A DNA stretch of 64,000 nucleotides from Ceratorhiza oryzae-sativae (GCA_030998015.1 JARWMV010000031.1:1-64000); one strand, 5' to 3'. Shown: positions 1-11,137, counted from the first letter of the stretch. Translations and numbers: made by a program. Notes: generated by a model from the letters alone, not told the origin.

Positions 1-592
1 GGACCTCCTCTGAGGCCCTTCCAGACCATCCTCCTCTACTCAACCCAGACTGGTTATTGGTTTCTTTTCTCTTTCTATTTCTCTTGTCTGTGTGTGATTT
101 CTTATATAACTAGTACTGAGGAATAAAGTACCATATTAGTTATATACTGTCTGAGTCATTGTATCTTATATACAGAGATATATAAGGATACAATATTGCC
201 TGATTGAGCGTGACATTAAGTACCAGCTATTAGAGGAAATCTAAGTACCTGTAGCTGAGGAAGTACACGCATTAGGCAGCCCACCATCTATCCTATAAGC
301 TATTGCTTAAGCCTAGTATTAAGATTAGTATCAGTTAGTCCAAGCAACTAGGGCTGAACTACATTTAAGATATCTAAGGGAACCTGACCATAGTAGTCTT
401 GCTCTTTATACCTATAAATTAGTCAGTTTACACTGTGAAAGATTAAGACTACCTTGAGTGTTACTTGATTGCATTGCAACTACTTTGAGCCTTCTTACTC
501 TAGTCTAAGAAGTATTGAGTACAATTAGTGTATACTAACATATCTACATTTGCTTAAGCTCTAGATATTCAAGTGTACCCTGACCCGTAACA
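1..592 (+). repeat. LTR of family A, 3' part (copy A1)
   Basis: This stretch matches 7,214-7,679 in direct orientation and 25,600-26,230 in inverted orientation almost base for base. It ends in GACCCGTAACA at 592, the CA-type end of an LTR whose other end begins TGTTATGG (see 5,783). The start is cut by the window edge. It abuts a broken gene at 593, so it probably inserted into that gene. Confidence 0.75.
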
Positions 593-1334
593 TTCAGGCC
601 CTTCACCAAGCTCTCTGTCAAGCTCTTCATCAAGCCCTTTGTTAATCCAACCTTCACCATACCATTCTTCAATCTGTACAGGAAGATTCTGCTGCAGACA
701 TGGCACATCTGGTGGTACTGCTACTAGGATAAGGTCAGTATTGGCTTGGAGCAGTAAGAACATAGTTTAAGGTACATACTGGGCACTCAGGGCAGCATGT
801 TGTGACTGTAGTTGTAGTTGTGCCCACTGCCATCCACATACTTGCTGGCCTTGCTATCCCCATCTTCACTGGCTTCTTCTTCTTTGTCCTCACCCAGGTC
901 TACACTGTCCCTGTCTAGATCCATCCTGCCATCATCTTCAACCTCACCCCAACCCACCAGATCTGTACAAGCAAATAAACCAGTTAGCCAATTACAGTAG
1001 TGATTAAACCATACTTACCAATGTCCTCATCTTGTTCCACAGGTACTTCAGCCAGATGGATATCTGCAGAAGGTTCATTGCCAAGAGCAGCACCAGTGTC
1101 ATCTTCAGCAGCCAGGACACCATTGAGAGGGGGATTGTTGTTGCAGGGAGGAGCATTGTTATTGATGACAATAGCAGGTAGGCCAAGGTCACTGTTGCTG
1201 CCAGAGTTATCACTGAGGTCATCATCCATAGCCTCAATAAGATCCCCTAGGTGACATTGTCACTCAAGTTGGTGCTGGCAGTGTGCTTGCTCACTGAGCC
1301 AGGTTTTGCTGCAGTGACAGGAGCGACCCTCCAT
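593..1334 (-). pseudogene. Broken three-exon gene for an acidic protein, truncated by LTR A1
   Basis: On the minus strand an ATG at 1334 opens a frame with a short Cys/His-rich start (CHC...HCQH) followed by a very acidic, Asp/Glu/Asn-rich stretch. The frame holds one TGA near 1,280 and another at 787-789. Both look like decayed CGA. Two canonical introns can be placed: 963-1018 (GTAAGT...ACAG, 56 nt) and 724-779 (GTATGT, branch ACTGACC, CCTAG, 56 nt). The third exon runs into LTR A1 at 592, so the 3' end is missing. I do not recognise the protein. The Cys/His start followed by acidic sequence resembles the N-terminus of some basidiomycete DNA transposases (Plavaka/KDZ type), but that is a weak suggestion. 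Confidence 0.5.
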
Positions 1335-1794
1335 AGCTGATGGATTAGGAGCTGGGTAGTGACTTGTAGCATTGGGGGGGTCATTTTAAGGGCCAGTTCA
1401 AGGTGCAAGTCAAGTTGAATTGGTCAAGGATCTGGCTCAGTGCTAAGCAGCCAAGTCAGGGCTTTGCACTGCAAACAACCATGACCTTAACTGCAACCAC
1501 AACATCTCCTGCAACCATAACCTTGACTGCAACCATGACATGGCCATGGCTTACAACATAATCATGGATTCTTGTGTTGATCACCCCAACTGATCACCTG
1601 CTGACCACAGTAAGTGTTCAAATATATTATTATGAATGGTCTCTCTGACATTGGGAAGCTCATGTTTGCAGTGACCCCTGGCATTGAACAATAGTATGTA
1701 TCTATTTTATGTTTCTCTCTGCAGACATGGGCTGCTAAAACACAGTACCCAGGCAGAGTACATGTTTCTACCCTGATCAATCTGGCCCTTACCC
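1335..1794. other. No gene seen; short CAACCATGACC-type repeats
   Basis: No convincing coding sequence. Around 1,480-1,550 the motif TGCAACCATGACC and variants recur several times, giving low-complexity sequence. Open frames here lack homology that I recognise. Confidence 0.4.
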
Positions 1795-2857
1795 ATGTTG
1801 AATGTAGTGCAGCAGAGTGAGTGGAATTAATAGAATAAATCGTAATAAATCACTGTCTATAACTAGCTAAGAGTACAGTGCATTTATACTATTCTAAGTA
1901 TCTAAATATATCTATATAAGCAAGATCCAGACAGCAGAAGTCATGATAGGAACTGGAAATAAATGTGTGGAACATAAAGTGTCTTGCCAATGATCCAAGC
2001 CATGTCCCAATGAGCAGCTGGCCACCCATTGGACCTGTCATGTGATTATGTAATTAAGCACCAGACCAATGAGCAGTCAGCCATCCATTGGACCTGGATA
2101 CATATGCTCTTGCACTTGTAACTCTCAACAACACAGGTTTGCCAAGGTACTACATGCCAGATCATGTTATGACACAGACTTTGGCAGCATATGGTAAGTC
2201 TCACACAGTTATCCATCATCCTCTGATGGCTAATTTGCCCACTGTTGCCTGCCCTATGTCATAACTAGTGGTTCTTGCCTCACACCTCACACCTGGCAGA
2301 AGTGAAGCTCCCCACTCTGCACTAGAAAGTGTTCATGCACACTTGTCACTTTGCCCATAACTCCCCCTCCCTTTTCATCCTTCTATGGCAAGTGAACTGT
2401 TTAACCATGCAAGGGTTGCCTTTATTGAACTTGTATCTTTAACAGCTCCACACATTTATGACACTAGCTTTACAACAGCCCACACATTGTGCTTAGCTGG
2501 GAGCTGGTGAGTGTATTCCTTTTGAGGAACTAAAATGTAACCTAGTCCAATGGACAGTTGGCTATGCATCAGGATGGATGTTATGTAATCACATGACTTG
2601 TCTGATGGGCAGCCAGCTGCTCATTGGGACATGGCTGTGCTAAGTGACTTGGTTCACTACCAAGGCATTCTATGTTCTGTGTATTATTTTGAGTTCCCTC
2701 CATAACATTTTTCATCTGGATCTCACTTCTATACATAGTTTCAGATGCTTAGATTACTATAAATGTGCTGTACTCTTAGCTAGTTACATGGAGCAATTAA
2801 TTATGATTTATTTCCTTCTATTGTGCTCACTTGACTGCACTATGCTCAACAGAACTA
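1795..2857. repeat. Large inverted repeat, arms about 320 bp
   Basis: The left arm (about 1,795-2,115) is the reverse complement of the right arm (about 2,536-2,857). Shared landmarks are TAACTAGCTAAGAGTACAG (left near 1,860, right complement near 2,780) and CATGTCCCAATGAGCAGCTGG (left near 2,008, right complement near 2,620). The arms differ mainly by TG/CA changes. The roughly 420-bp spacer carries no recognisable gene. It could be a non-autonomous long-terminal-inverted-repeat element or two LTR fragments facing each other. Confidence 0.55.
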
Positions 2858-3087
2858 ACAAAATACTCCAAATGCCTGTGTTTCAAAAGAGGTTGGATTT
2901 TGAGGGGTTCCATTGGATGCTGAAAAATCCATGGCAGCTCAATTCCATTTGACAATGCTTAGACCCTGAGGTGTCTTGTTTGTGCTGCTTTTAGGGATCC
3001 TTTTTGTCCTTTTGCTTGTGACAACTCTGTTCCCCTGTTTGTTTCTTGTCCCATCTCTTCACCAACACCCCCTCCTTGCCTTGCAAC

Positions 3088-3480
3088 ATGCCCAAGGACA
3101 TACTCAATATCATCCAGGAAAAACTGATGCCACAAGGTAGCTACACTTGATTCAGGTATACATAGGGTTATGCATCAATCACTCAATAATTTCAGGGCTT
3201 AGGTTTGATCTCATCAACAGCAAGCTTGAGCTCATAGAGGTGGAAGATCTGGTCAGAATGAAACCTCTTGAGCAGCCAATCCAGTTTGTGGTTAAACCAA
3301 AACCAAGGGGGTGACCTAGAGAAGGCTACAACCTGCAAGATGCAGCAGGGATGAGTAACTTTGACAACAAGGATTTTCTGGTGAGCCAATGTGCCCTCCC
3401 TACCAAAGCACATGCTAACCTTATACACCTCAATAGGATCTTGGCCAAACAATCCTCCTTTGTACAGCCATTATTGACAT
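3088..3480 (+). pseudogene. Truncated gene fragment with an intron
   Basis: An ATG at 3088 opens 16 codons, then a 59-nt intron at 3137-3195 (GTAGCT...TTTCAG). After splicing, the frame continues with a GYNLQDA-like segment. A TGA near 3,310 (CGA expected) and another stop near 3,480 break the frame, and an LTR-F fragment starts at 3,496. I associate the GYNLQ-type segment with uncharacterised basidiomycete proteins but cannot name a function. Confidence 0.4.
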
Positions 3481-3495
3481 GACAAAGCCACCTTT

Positions 3496-3775
3496 TGTCA
3501 CAACCTCTGAAAGCAGTTGTCACACTTTGCTTTACAAGTGGCTAATGCCTTGGATGGGTTTGGACTATGTCCTGACTATTACTGATGCATGGCTCATCTT
3601 GGCTTGATGCCTTGTGTGTGTCTACTGTCTTGTGGCTTGACACCATATGCACTTATGTGCTCATGGCTGATGGACACCTGTCGCTGAATAAGCAACTGTG
3701 GACAGTAGCTAAGTCAGATGCTTAGTGCTGGGGCTTGTGACATGGCCTTGACTCAAGACCCTTCTAGCTGTTAAA
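3496..3775 (-). repeat. Fragment of LTR family F
   Basis: Reads TGTCACAACCTCTGAAAG on the plus strand, the inverted complement of the right end of the complete solo LTR F at 6,519-7,208. It stops at about 3,775, where family B internal sequence begins. Confidence 0.65.
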
Positions 3776-4945
3776 ATCCAAACACCCCTTCTCAAACTTG
3801 TCCTGGTATAGTATTGGGATTTCTTTTAATTTAGTTTGGTCCTGGCAAAGCAGTTCTGGGTAATATCACCTCAAGGTGTTGTTGTGCAACAACCTTGATT
3901 TCTGGTTCAGGCACAGGAGATGGTGCACCACTAAGTTGGTGGTTAATAGGGGATGGTGAAGGAGCTAAGGATCAGGTGTACTGTTGGCCAATAGACTGCA
4001 AGTATAGGTGGCTTAGTCTATTGAATTGATGTAAGAGTTTGGTGTATTCTTCCTCTTTCTTTCAGATTACACCAGTGAGGTAATTGCCAATGTTTTCAGC
4101 AATTAATTTTTCTGCTTTAAAATTTTCTGTCTTGTCTTGGTAGTAGCAACCATTGTCCTCAGCATGTTGGGCTTGATAGAGCAAGTATGAAATGAGGTCA
4201 CAATTGAGGGGGTCAACCAGCTTAGAGATCAGAGTGATGACACAGGTGATATCCATATAGAAAGGCATGCTCCTTTGGGCAGTAGGGGCAGTGGGCAGGG
4301 AAGGTGGCTTGGTTGGGGTGATGACAGATGCAGCACTCAGGAGCATCAGGAGGAGTTACAAACTGTTGTTGAGCACAGCTGACTTTTTGTGGTTTGACTT
4401 TGGTGATGACAACATGGCTAAAGTCAATATGCCTGTTGTTCTCAAGGATGTTGTCAATGGAGTTAAGGGTGAAGCAGTGGATTGACATGTGGCCAAACCA
4501 ACTGCAGAGGGGGCAGTGATCTTCTTCACTAAAGGATGTAGCCACAATTGGCAGCTAGAGAAATGTGTTCCACTGTAGCATACTCATCCAAGGCAAAAGG
4601 TAATGTATCCCACATTACAGAAAATAGGAAGGTGACCTCCATTACCCAACTACTTAAGGGCAAAGGGTGACCCCACCTCTTGTTGATGAAAGAGATTAGA
4701 GAACTGAAGCTTGTTCTGACACACAAGAGGCTCAATTTGTTGATGAGCTGCTGTTACAGTGCTTCAATCAGGATAAAGCTTTGTGGAGGCACAGATAGGG
4801 CAACAATTACTCATAACTGTTAATGGGTGGAGTGGGATTGTGGAAGGCAACAAGGTGTGAGCTTTAGACAACACTGGTGGTGTTTGGGACAGTGGGGGCT
4901 GGGGTTCAGGCAATACTGAACCTACAAGTCATGAACTTGACCTAA
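3776..4945 (-). pseudogene. Relic of the family B leader region (ORF0), inverted
   Basis: The minus strand is a decayed copy of 8,460-9,560 of element B. At 4,222-4,545 it keeps the CCHC motif (CPLCSWFGHMSIHC) and the CxxC pairs of ORF0. At 4,062-4,346 it keeps the coiled-coil part, in a frame shifted by +1 exactly as in element B. The far end is homologous to the GATCAAACTAAATTAAA block before gag in B. No gag or pol follows, so this is a 5' fragment of an old B copy. Confidence 0.65.
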
Positions 4946-5396
4946 TGTCAGCAGTGACAAGTCAAGTGACAGTGTGGACACCTTAGATCACAAGGGCAGA
5001 GCCCAGGAACAACTTGGCAGTGATGATGGAGGTAAAGGTGATGGCAACATGTTGCAAGGCAGTGAGCAAGAAAGAACAAGACTTGTAATTGACAAGGAGG
5101 TCAACTTCATGAGGAGACCTTGTTGAACTTGACCTGGTTTATATACAATCTTCAAGCCACATCAAAACAAACACAACTATACTACAAGTCATATCACTAA
5201 GCAATAGAAGCTGCTGTGGAGCTGTGGAATTTCACATCAAAGTTGAAATACATCTTGGTAAGCAGTCTGGAACTTTCCATGAGTCACATGATACAGTTGT
5301 CCCATAAAAGGAAAGTGTGTTTTGAAAATGTTCCTAAAAATTGTAATAATTTGAGAAAATATTATATGGTGAATATATGCATGTAAGGTCATGACA
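4946..5396 (-). repeat. LTR of the old family B copy
   Basis: Homologous to the 378-bp LTR of element B but 451 bp long and heavily diverged. It ends ATGACA at 5396. The internal side begins with TTAGGTCAAGTTC on the minus strand, the same primer-binding-site-like sequence that follows the B and E LTRs. It abuts a retroviral-type protease relic at 5,397. Confidence 0.65.
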
Positions 5397-5760
5397 CCCT
5401 AGGTCCATGGCATAGAAGGTGGGTGTGAATTTCCACCCTTCTACCTCTATTTCTATTTGGGTCTGGAATCAGATCTTCTTTGGGATCTCCTTGCCATCTA
5501 TGGCAATGACTGTTCTAGGGTTTAGGAGTCTGGTGAGAAGGATGTTGTGGTGTTGGCAGAAATTGAGGTTGATGATATTTTTTGAGGATCCTTAATTGAC
5601 TAAGGTTTTGATGGGGTCCATGATTCCAGCAGCCAAGATGGATATTGAGGCAGAATTATTGGATTTATTTAGGTAATATACATGTTGCCTCTTCTTCTTC
5701 TTCTTAGCTGCTGGTTCTTGGGCAGTTTCTGACATGGACTCAGGCTGCAATTGTAGTTTT
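5397..5760 (-). pseudogene. Gypsy aspartic protease relic
   Basis: Minus-strand translation shows a GIMDPIKTLV-x-GSS segment (the catalytic Asp is replaced by Asn next to a stop), followed by VIAIDGKEI and IEIEVEGW. The pattern matches the protease of element C1 (TLIDSGSS...MAIDGNEI...IEVEGKT) but is a distinct family. Several stops make it non-functional. Confidence 0.55.
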
Positions 5761-6518
5761 CCAACTCTGAGGAGTCAGATTCTGTTATGGATTACTAATA
5801 TTTTCTATTATTTTAGTCTGCTCTGCCAACCTCAATTGATGCTTCTATAATTAAATTGTGGAATACTTGAATTTTTATGCACTTGAAATTGCACTACTTT
5901 GTGTTCCATTAAATACTACAAATTCTCCACTTTCCAACACATATTCTACCAAGATTCTATGATAAGATCTCAGAGAGATATAGAGGTTGGGATATTTCCT
6001 CCTATCAGGAAATATTGATTACAACATCACATTGCTCATATCTTGGCAACTGCTTATGCTATCAATGCAATCTTATGCTCTATTGATAGCTAACCTTCAG
6101 TGGTATCTGCTGCCTGAAGATCATTGTGATCCACCAGATCCTTGTGCCAGAATGGTCTGAAGATCCTTAGGATCTTACTGGACAATCAATCAAGATCTAA
6201 CAACTCCAGTGAGTCAGGAGAGCCTTCCAAATTGATCCAGAAGCTTCTCTGACTCACTTTATGACTCACTGAGATGTAGCCTCTGTTCATTACATGTATA
6301 TACTATGATAATATGATCTACAAGCCAATAGCAGGTCTCAAATGCATCAATGCCTTCAATCCACACCCTGTCTTTATTCTTTTATCCTATACTGGGCTAG
6401 GGTGTACCCCAAGTATAGCAGTACCCTCTTTTGATGATTGCACTGGCATGCATGTATCTATTTGGCTCTGGAATGCCTCCTCAGGGTATAAAATGACCTC
6501 CTCTGAGGCCCTTCCAGA

Positions 6519-7208
6519 TGTCATGAGCCACAATCAAGGTCTTGTGGCTAACCATCATTTTTCTTACCTTTGTCCACCACATTGGTCTCATGGCTTGACC
6601 ACCTTCCTTTCATGAGTAAGCACCTCCACCTCTTTACTGAGCCTTGTCCTATTATTAGTTGCCCACTTACTGATCACAGCCATTCACCTTACTCATGCTA
6701 CTATTATTAGTTACTTGCTGGCTGATGGACATACTATCATTAGTAACTGGCTGACTGATCACTGCCATTCATTCTTACTCATCCTGCATGTACACTTAGT
6801 CACTCCCTTGGTTAGAATAGTATGAAAGCAAAGAGAGCAAGCTGGTCTACCCCAGTTTGCTCTACCTTGTCAATTCCCCTCTAAAGCACCTTGTGTGAGA
6901 ACTAGTCCCTAGCTGACTTATTAGCTTAAGTAATGGCTAGAAGGGCCTTGAGTCAAGGCCACATCACAAGTCCCAGCACTAAGCATCTGACTTAGCTGCT
7001 GTCCACAGTTGCTTACTCAGCAACAGGTGTCCATCAGCCATGAGAACATAAGTGCATACAGTGTCAAGCCACAAGATGGTAGACACACATAAGGCCTCAG
7101 GCCCAGACACACCACACATTAGCAGTAGTCAGGACATAGTCCAGACCCAGTCAGGGCATTAGCCACTTGTAAAGCAAAGTCCAACAACTGCTTTCAGAGG
7201 TTGTGACA
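6519..7208. repeat. Solo LTR F (690 bp)
   Basis: Begins TGTCATGAGCC and ends GGTTGTGACA. It is flanked by a 5-bp duplication CCAGA (6,514-6,518 and 7,209-7,213) and sits inside LTR A2. Partial copies are at 3,496-3,775 and 45,678-45,986. No internal coding sequence remains, as expected for a recombined solo LTR. Confidence 0.8.
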
Positions 7209-8081
7209 CCAGACCACCACTCTTACTCACCACCAAGACTGGTTATTGGTTTCCTTTCTCTTTCTATTTCTCTTGTCTGTGTGGTGTCTTATATAACCAG
7301 TACTGAAGAATAAAGTACCATATTAGCTATATACTATCTGATTCATTATATCTTATATAGAGAGATATATAAGTGTACAATATTGCCTGATTGAGTGTGA
7401 CATTAAGTACCAGCTATTAGAGGAAATCTAAGTACCTGTAGCTGAGGAAGTACATGCATTAGGCAGCCCTCCACCTATCCTATAAGCTATTGCTTAAGTC
7501 TAGTATTAAGATTAGTATCAGTTAGTCCAAGCAACTAGGGCTGAACTACATTTAAGATATCTAAGGGAACCTGACCATAGTAGTCTTGCTCTTTATATAC
7601 CTATAAATTAGTCAGTTTACACTGTGAAAGATTAAGACTACCTTGAGTGTTACTTGATTGTATTGCAACTACTGTTGAGTGTTATGACCTGTCAAACAGA
7701 CATAACAGAGTAACCAAATATTTTATGGATTTATGGCATTTTTTCCTAAGCAGAATGAGCCATAAACAAGGTTATGTGACCTTGGCGCTTAACCAGTGCT
7801 TACAGTGGTTACCCTGAACTTGCTCCAGCATTTCTCTCCCCTGTTACTTGGAGTGAGGAGTGAGTTGTCATGTGATCTTGGCACTTAACTGGCACTTACA
7901 GTGGTTACCCTGAACTCGCTCCAGCATTTCTCTCCCTTGTTACTTGGAGTGAGGAGTGAGTTGTCACATGATCTTGGCACTTACAGCAGGATCATGTGAC
8001 CTCAGCACCTACCCCTCAGACCTTGCGCGGCTCTATAAGATTTGGAGCAGCACAAACTTAAGATAAACAATTACCTAACCC

Positions 8082-8459
8082 TGTCACAAACTGACACGCA
8101 TACATCCACTCTACAATATTTTCTCGATTTACTACATTTTATGAGATCATCTTCAAAACATACTTGCCTTTTATGGTATATCTGTGTCATGTGACTCAGG
8201 GAATGTTCCAGACCAGTAACCGAGATGTATTTCAACTCTGATGTGAAATTCTGCAGTTCCGCAGCTGCTTCTACTGCTTCTATCTCTTATCTGTCGTGAC
8301 TCACTGTACAGACTTGTTTGTTATGATGTGGCTTGTACTATGTATATAAACCAGGTCAAGTTCGCAGAGGACTCCTCAAGAACTTGACCTCTCATCGAAT
8401 ACAAGTTCTTTTACTTTTTCTTACTATTTTCCTTGTCGCCTGACTTGTCGTCGTCGACA
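8082..8459 (+). repeat. 5' LTR of element B
   Basis: 378 bp, TG...CA. It contains an 11-bp perfect inverted repeat AGGTCAAGTTC / GAACTTGACCT (8,353-8,363 and 8,380-8,390) just downstream of TATATAAA. Confidence 0.9.
8343..8390 (+). promoter_or_regulatory. TATA box and predicted transcript start / self-primer of element B
   Basis: TATATAAA at 8,343-8,350 is followed 37 bp later by GAACTTGACCT (8,380-8,390), the exact complement of the PBS at 8,462-8,472. Transcription from this TATA box would place the 11-mer at or near the RNA 5' end, as in Tf1. Confidence 0.6.
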
Positions 8460-8461
8460 TC

Positions 8462-8472
8462 AGGTCAAGTTC
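8462..8472 (+). promoter_or_regulatory. Self-priming primer-binding site of element B
   Basis: AGGTCAAGTTC lies two bases after the 5' LTR. It does not begin with TGG, so it is not a usual tRNA 3'-end PBS. It pairs perfectly with the LTR 11-mer at 8,380-8,390. Confidence 0.65.
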
Positions 8473-8714
8473 TTACAATCGTAAGTCTCAGTGTCGTCTG
8501 GGATACTTTTGGAACGCCGTCGGCATCGTCTCAAGATAACTCCTCGTTGCCTTCCCCAATCCCACTCCACCTATCCACAGCCACGAGACATCGTTGCCCT
8601 ATACGTGCCTCTGTGAAACCTTGCATAGCCAGGTCCCTCACACGTCGTAACAAGCTTCGGTTCTCTAATCTCTTTCGTCAACAAGAGGTGGGGTCGCTCA
8701 TTGCCCTTAAGTAG

Positions 8715-9534
8715 TTGAGCAACAGAGGTCACCTTCCTATTCCAATAGACTCGGGAAAGGGTCTATTTTTCTCTTTTATCTTGCTCTTGCTCAAGTACGT
8801 CTCTGACGGAACACACGGCCCTCAAGTGGCACAACCTTTTACAGAAGACCAGCGCTGCCGTCTGTGTGGGTGGTTCGGACACCTGTCGATCCACTGTTTC
8901 ACCCTCAACTCGGTCGAAAGTATCCTTGAAGAAGCTGGGCACATCGATTTCAACCAAGTAGTAATCATCAAAGTCTGCCCCCAGAGAGTCGGACGTGCCC
9001 AACAAGCCTTCATCACCGAGCCAGGTGCCCCTGAGTGCAAAATTTGCCATCGGGCAAACGGAGCCACCTTCCCAGCACGCTGCCCTTACTGTCCTAAGAA
9101 GGACAAATTCCTTTATTACTACACCATCCCCCACAACCAGCTATAAGCTGGAGAACCTTGGTCAACAGCTTCTTCGTCACCTGTTAAACACTATCGAAAA
9201 CTTCCAAGACAGGTACCGTTACTACCAAAACAAGTACGAAGAAACCCGTGAAAAACTTCACAAAGCCGAGGCCCATTGCGCATACTTAACCGAGTGTTTG
9301 CGCGAACACCAGGAGGACTACCTATCCCTCCTCCAAGACCATCTCAGACTAGAAGCTATAGTCCGAGAAACAGTTGAACCCCACGAGTACGCCTTCCCTG
9401 TCTTCTCAATGCCGTCAGACCTTCCTCACCCCACCTTTCTAAGTGGCACGGGCTTGCCAATTCAGGAAGAAACACCCCTTCTGGCAGCCCAAACCAATCC
9501 TCCCCAAGGAAACACTCCTGTGGGATCAAACTAA
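8715..9534 (+). CDS. Element B leader ORF0: zinc-knuckle plus coiled-coil protein (two frames)
   Basis: Frame 1 (to 9,146) has a CCHC knuckle CRLCGWFGHLSIHC and two further Cys pairs (CKIC, CPYC). Frame 2 (readable to 9,534) continues directly as a Gln/Glu/Arg-rich, predicted coiled-coil segment. The join needs +1 at the CTATAAGCTGG around 9,143-9,152. The old copy at 4,062-4,545 shows the same frame relation at the same place (TAAGCTGG). No ATG is visible at the start of frame 1, so an upstream exon or non-AUG start is needed. It lies between the LTR and gag, where Tf1-like elements normally have no gene. Function is unknown; nucleic-acid binding is inferred from the zinc motifs. Confidence 0.5.
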
Positions 9535-9745
9535 ATTAAAGAGGGTGGAGTGCCCATACCGTTGCCAAGACACCAAAAGTTGGGACTTGGACGATACCTG
9601 GCTAAGGTTTGCGGGGATCAGAAACTTTGAAATTTACAGACTTGTGCAGGGGAAAGAAATCCTATATTACCAAAACAATTCCCGATTCCCTGTACTTCCT
9701 TACCGTCTCCGTCGCCTTTAAAAATTTTATCAAACCTTCTCTGAA

Positions 9746-11137
9746 ATGGCGTCTCAACCTCCTGCCCCTGCTTGGGCGAATATGTCTGATGAAGATAAGG
9801 TCATCTATATGCTTCGATCAATGGACGAACTTCGAGAGCGAACCAATAACCTCCAAAATGATATTGGGGACGTTGAACACAATAATAAAACCTACACAGA
9901 TTCACTCGAGGCCAAACTTACCACAAATCAGACGAAAATAGATGCGGATGTGGCCAGACTAGCCACCAATGTCAACAACCTAGTGGGAATGTTAGCCATT
10001 CTCCAAACTACTATCACGCGCATTGAGGCGCAAATCAACACCTCCATGGGTGGCTCAGGCGCTGCTCAAGTACCAGCCCCCACTGGTACAGTTCAACCAC
10101 AACCAACAGCACCTGCTCCCTCTGGAGGATCGACCGCAAAAGTTAAGATGGCCGCCCCTCAAAAATTTGATGGCACAAAACAGGAAGACACCATCTCATT
10201 CAGAATTGCATGCGCCCGATATATCAATACAAACATGAGTGGGCACTCGGCTGACCAAGTGGTCGCCTTCATCACCTCTTATCTCGAAGGGTCAGCAGCT
10301 GAATGGGTTAACTTGTACGAAGAATTTGAAATTCTCAACCCTGGAACTGCGATCCCCTGGCTTCACGATGCCAATTCATTCTGGCAAGAGTTTACTACCC
10401 GATATGGGGACCTGAACCGCACCGAAAATAACCACGACAAGTGGCGGAAGCTAAAACAATCCAAGACGGTTCAGGACTACCTCACCCTATTCAACTTATA
10501 TTCCACAGGCCTCAACTACAACGATGCCGCCATGCGCGATCAGTTCTATGATGGTCTGTCATCAGACATAATGGATAGCATGGTGGCCCAAAACTATGAT
10601 CCCCGCACAAAGACATTTGCCCAGCTCACACAGCGGGCCCTGGAAATTGACCGCCACCTCATTTCCTTCGGTAGCAAGAGGACATCTCATGGGGGTAATA
10701 AGTCCAACAGCAACAATGCCTCGACTAGCAGGCCCACAAATAACCCCCAAAGCGCTCCCCAAAAGGAGAAATTCAAGAATGGGGAACGCATATACAAGAT
10801 TAAAGACGGCAGGGCTGTAAAAGGCCAAATCGTAGCCATTGGCCCCAATGCAAAGGGGTTCATGGTTCCAACTGTCCGTTACGATGGCAGTAATGCCAAC
10901 ATACAAGAGTCCTTCAAGGACATAAAAAAGGATAACCATCCACCAGTGGCCCCCAAGGCAAAGGACCCAGACGCAATGGATCTGGATAGCGCAGGAAAAG
11001 GGAAGGGAACAAACACCTGTTACAACTGTGGAGGGCGCGGCCACATTGCCGCCAAATGCCCTTCAGCCAAAATATCAGGATACGAGGCAGCAGTTGAGGA
11101 TGTAGAAACAACTGACGACGAGTCGGTAAAAGAATGA
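9746..11137 (+). CDS. gag: Element B Gag (463 aa)
   Basis: Starts at ATG 9746. The N-terminal third is helical/coiled-coil and followed by a Pro/Gln-rich linker. The central part (about residues 130-300) is a typical retrotransposon Gag capsid domain (FRIACARYI...WVNLYEEF...FWQEFTTRYGD). Residues about 425-438 form a CCHC zinc knuckle CYNCGGRGHIAAKC that binds the genomic RNA. It assembles the cytoplasmic virus-like particle. The stop codon overlaps the pol start as ATGA (11,134-11,137). The frame is intact. Confidence 0.88.
   Translation: MASQPPAPAWANMSDEDKVIYMLRSMDELRERTNNLQNDIGDVEHNNKTYTDSLEAKLTTNQTKIDADVARLATNVNNLVGMLAILQTTITRIEAQINTSMGGSGAAQVPAPTGTVQPQPTAPAPSGGSTAKVKMAAPQKFDGTKQEDTISFRIACARYINTNMSGHSADQVVAFITSYLEGSAAEWVNLYEEFEILNPGTAIPWLHDANSFWQEFTTRYGDLNRTENNHDKWRKLKQSKTVQDYLTLFNLYSTGLNYNDAAMRDQFYDGLSSDIMDSMVAQNYDPRTKTFAQLTQRALEIDRHLISFGSKRTSHGGNKSNSNNASTSRPTNNPQSAPQKEKFKNGERIYKIKDGRAVKGQIVAIGPNAKGFMVPTVRYDGSNANIQESFKDIKKDNHPPVAPKAKDPDAMDLDSAGKGKGTNTCYNCGGRGHIAAKCPSAKISGYEAAVEDVETTDDESVKE

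Noticed and set aside
2644..2952. Plus-strand ORF of 102 codons
   Set aside because: It overlaps the right arm of the inverted repeat and its composition is that of AT-rich repeat, with no domain.
10562..11044. Minus-strand ORF of 160 codons
   Set aside because: It lies wholly antisense to the intact gag of element B and has no domain; a coding shadow.
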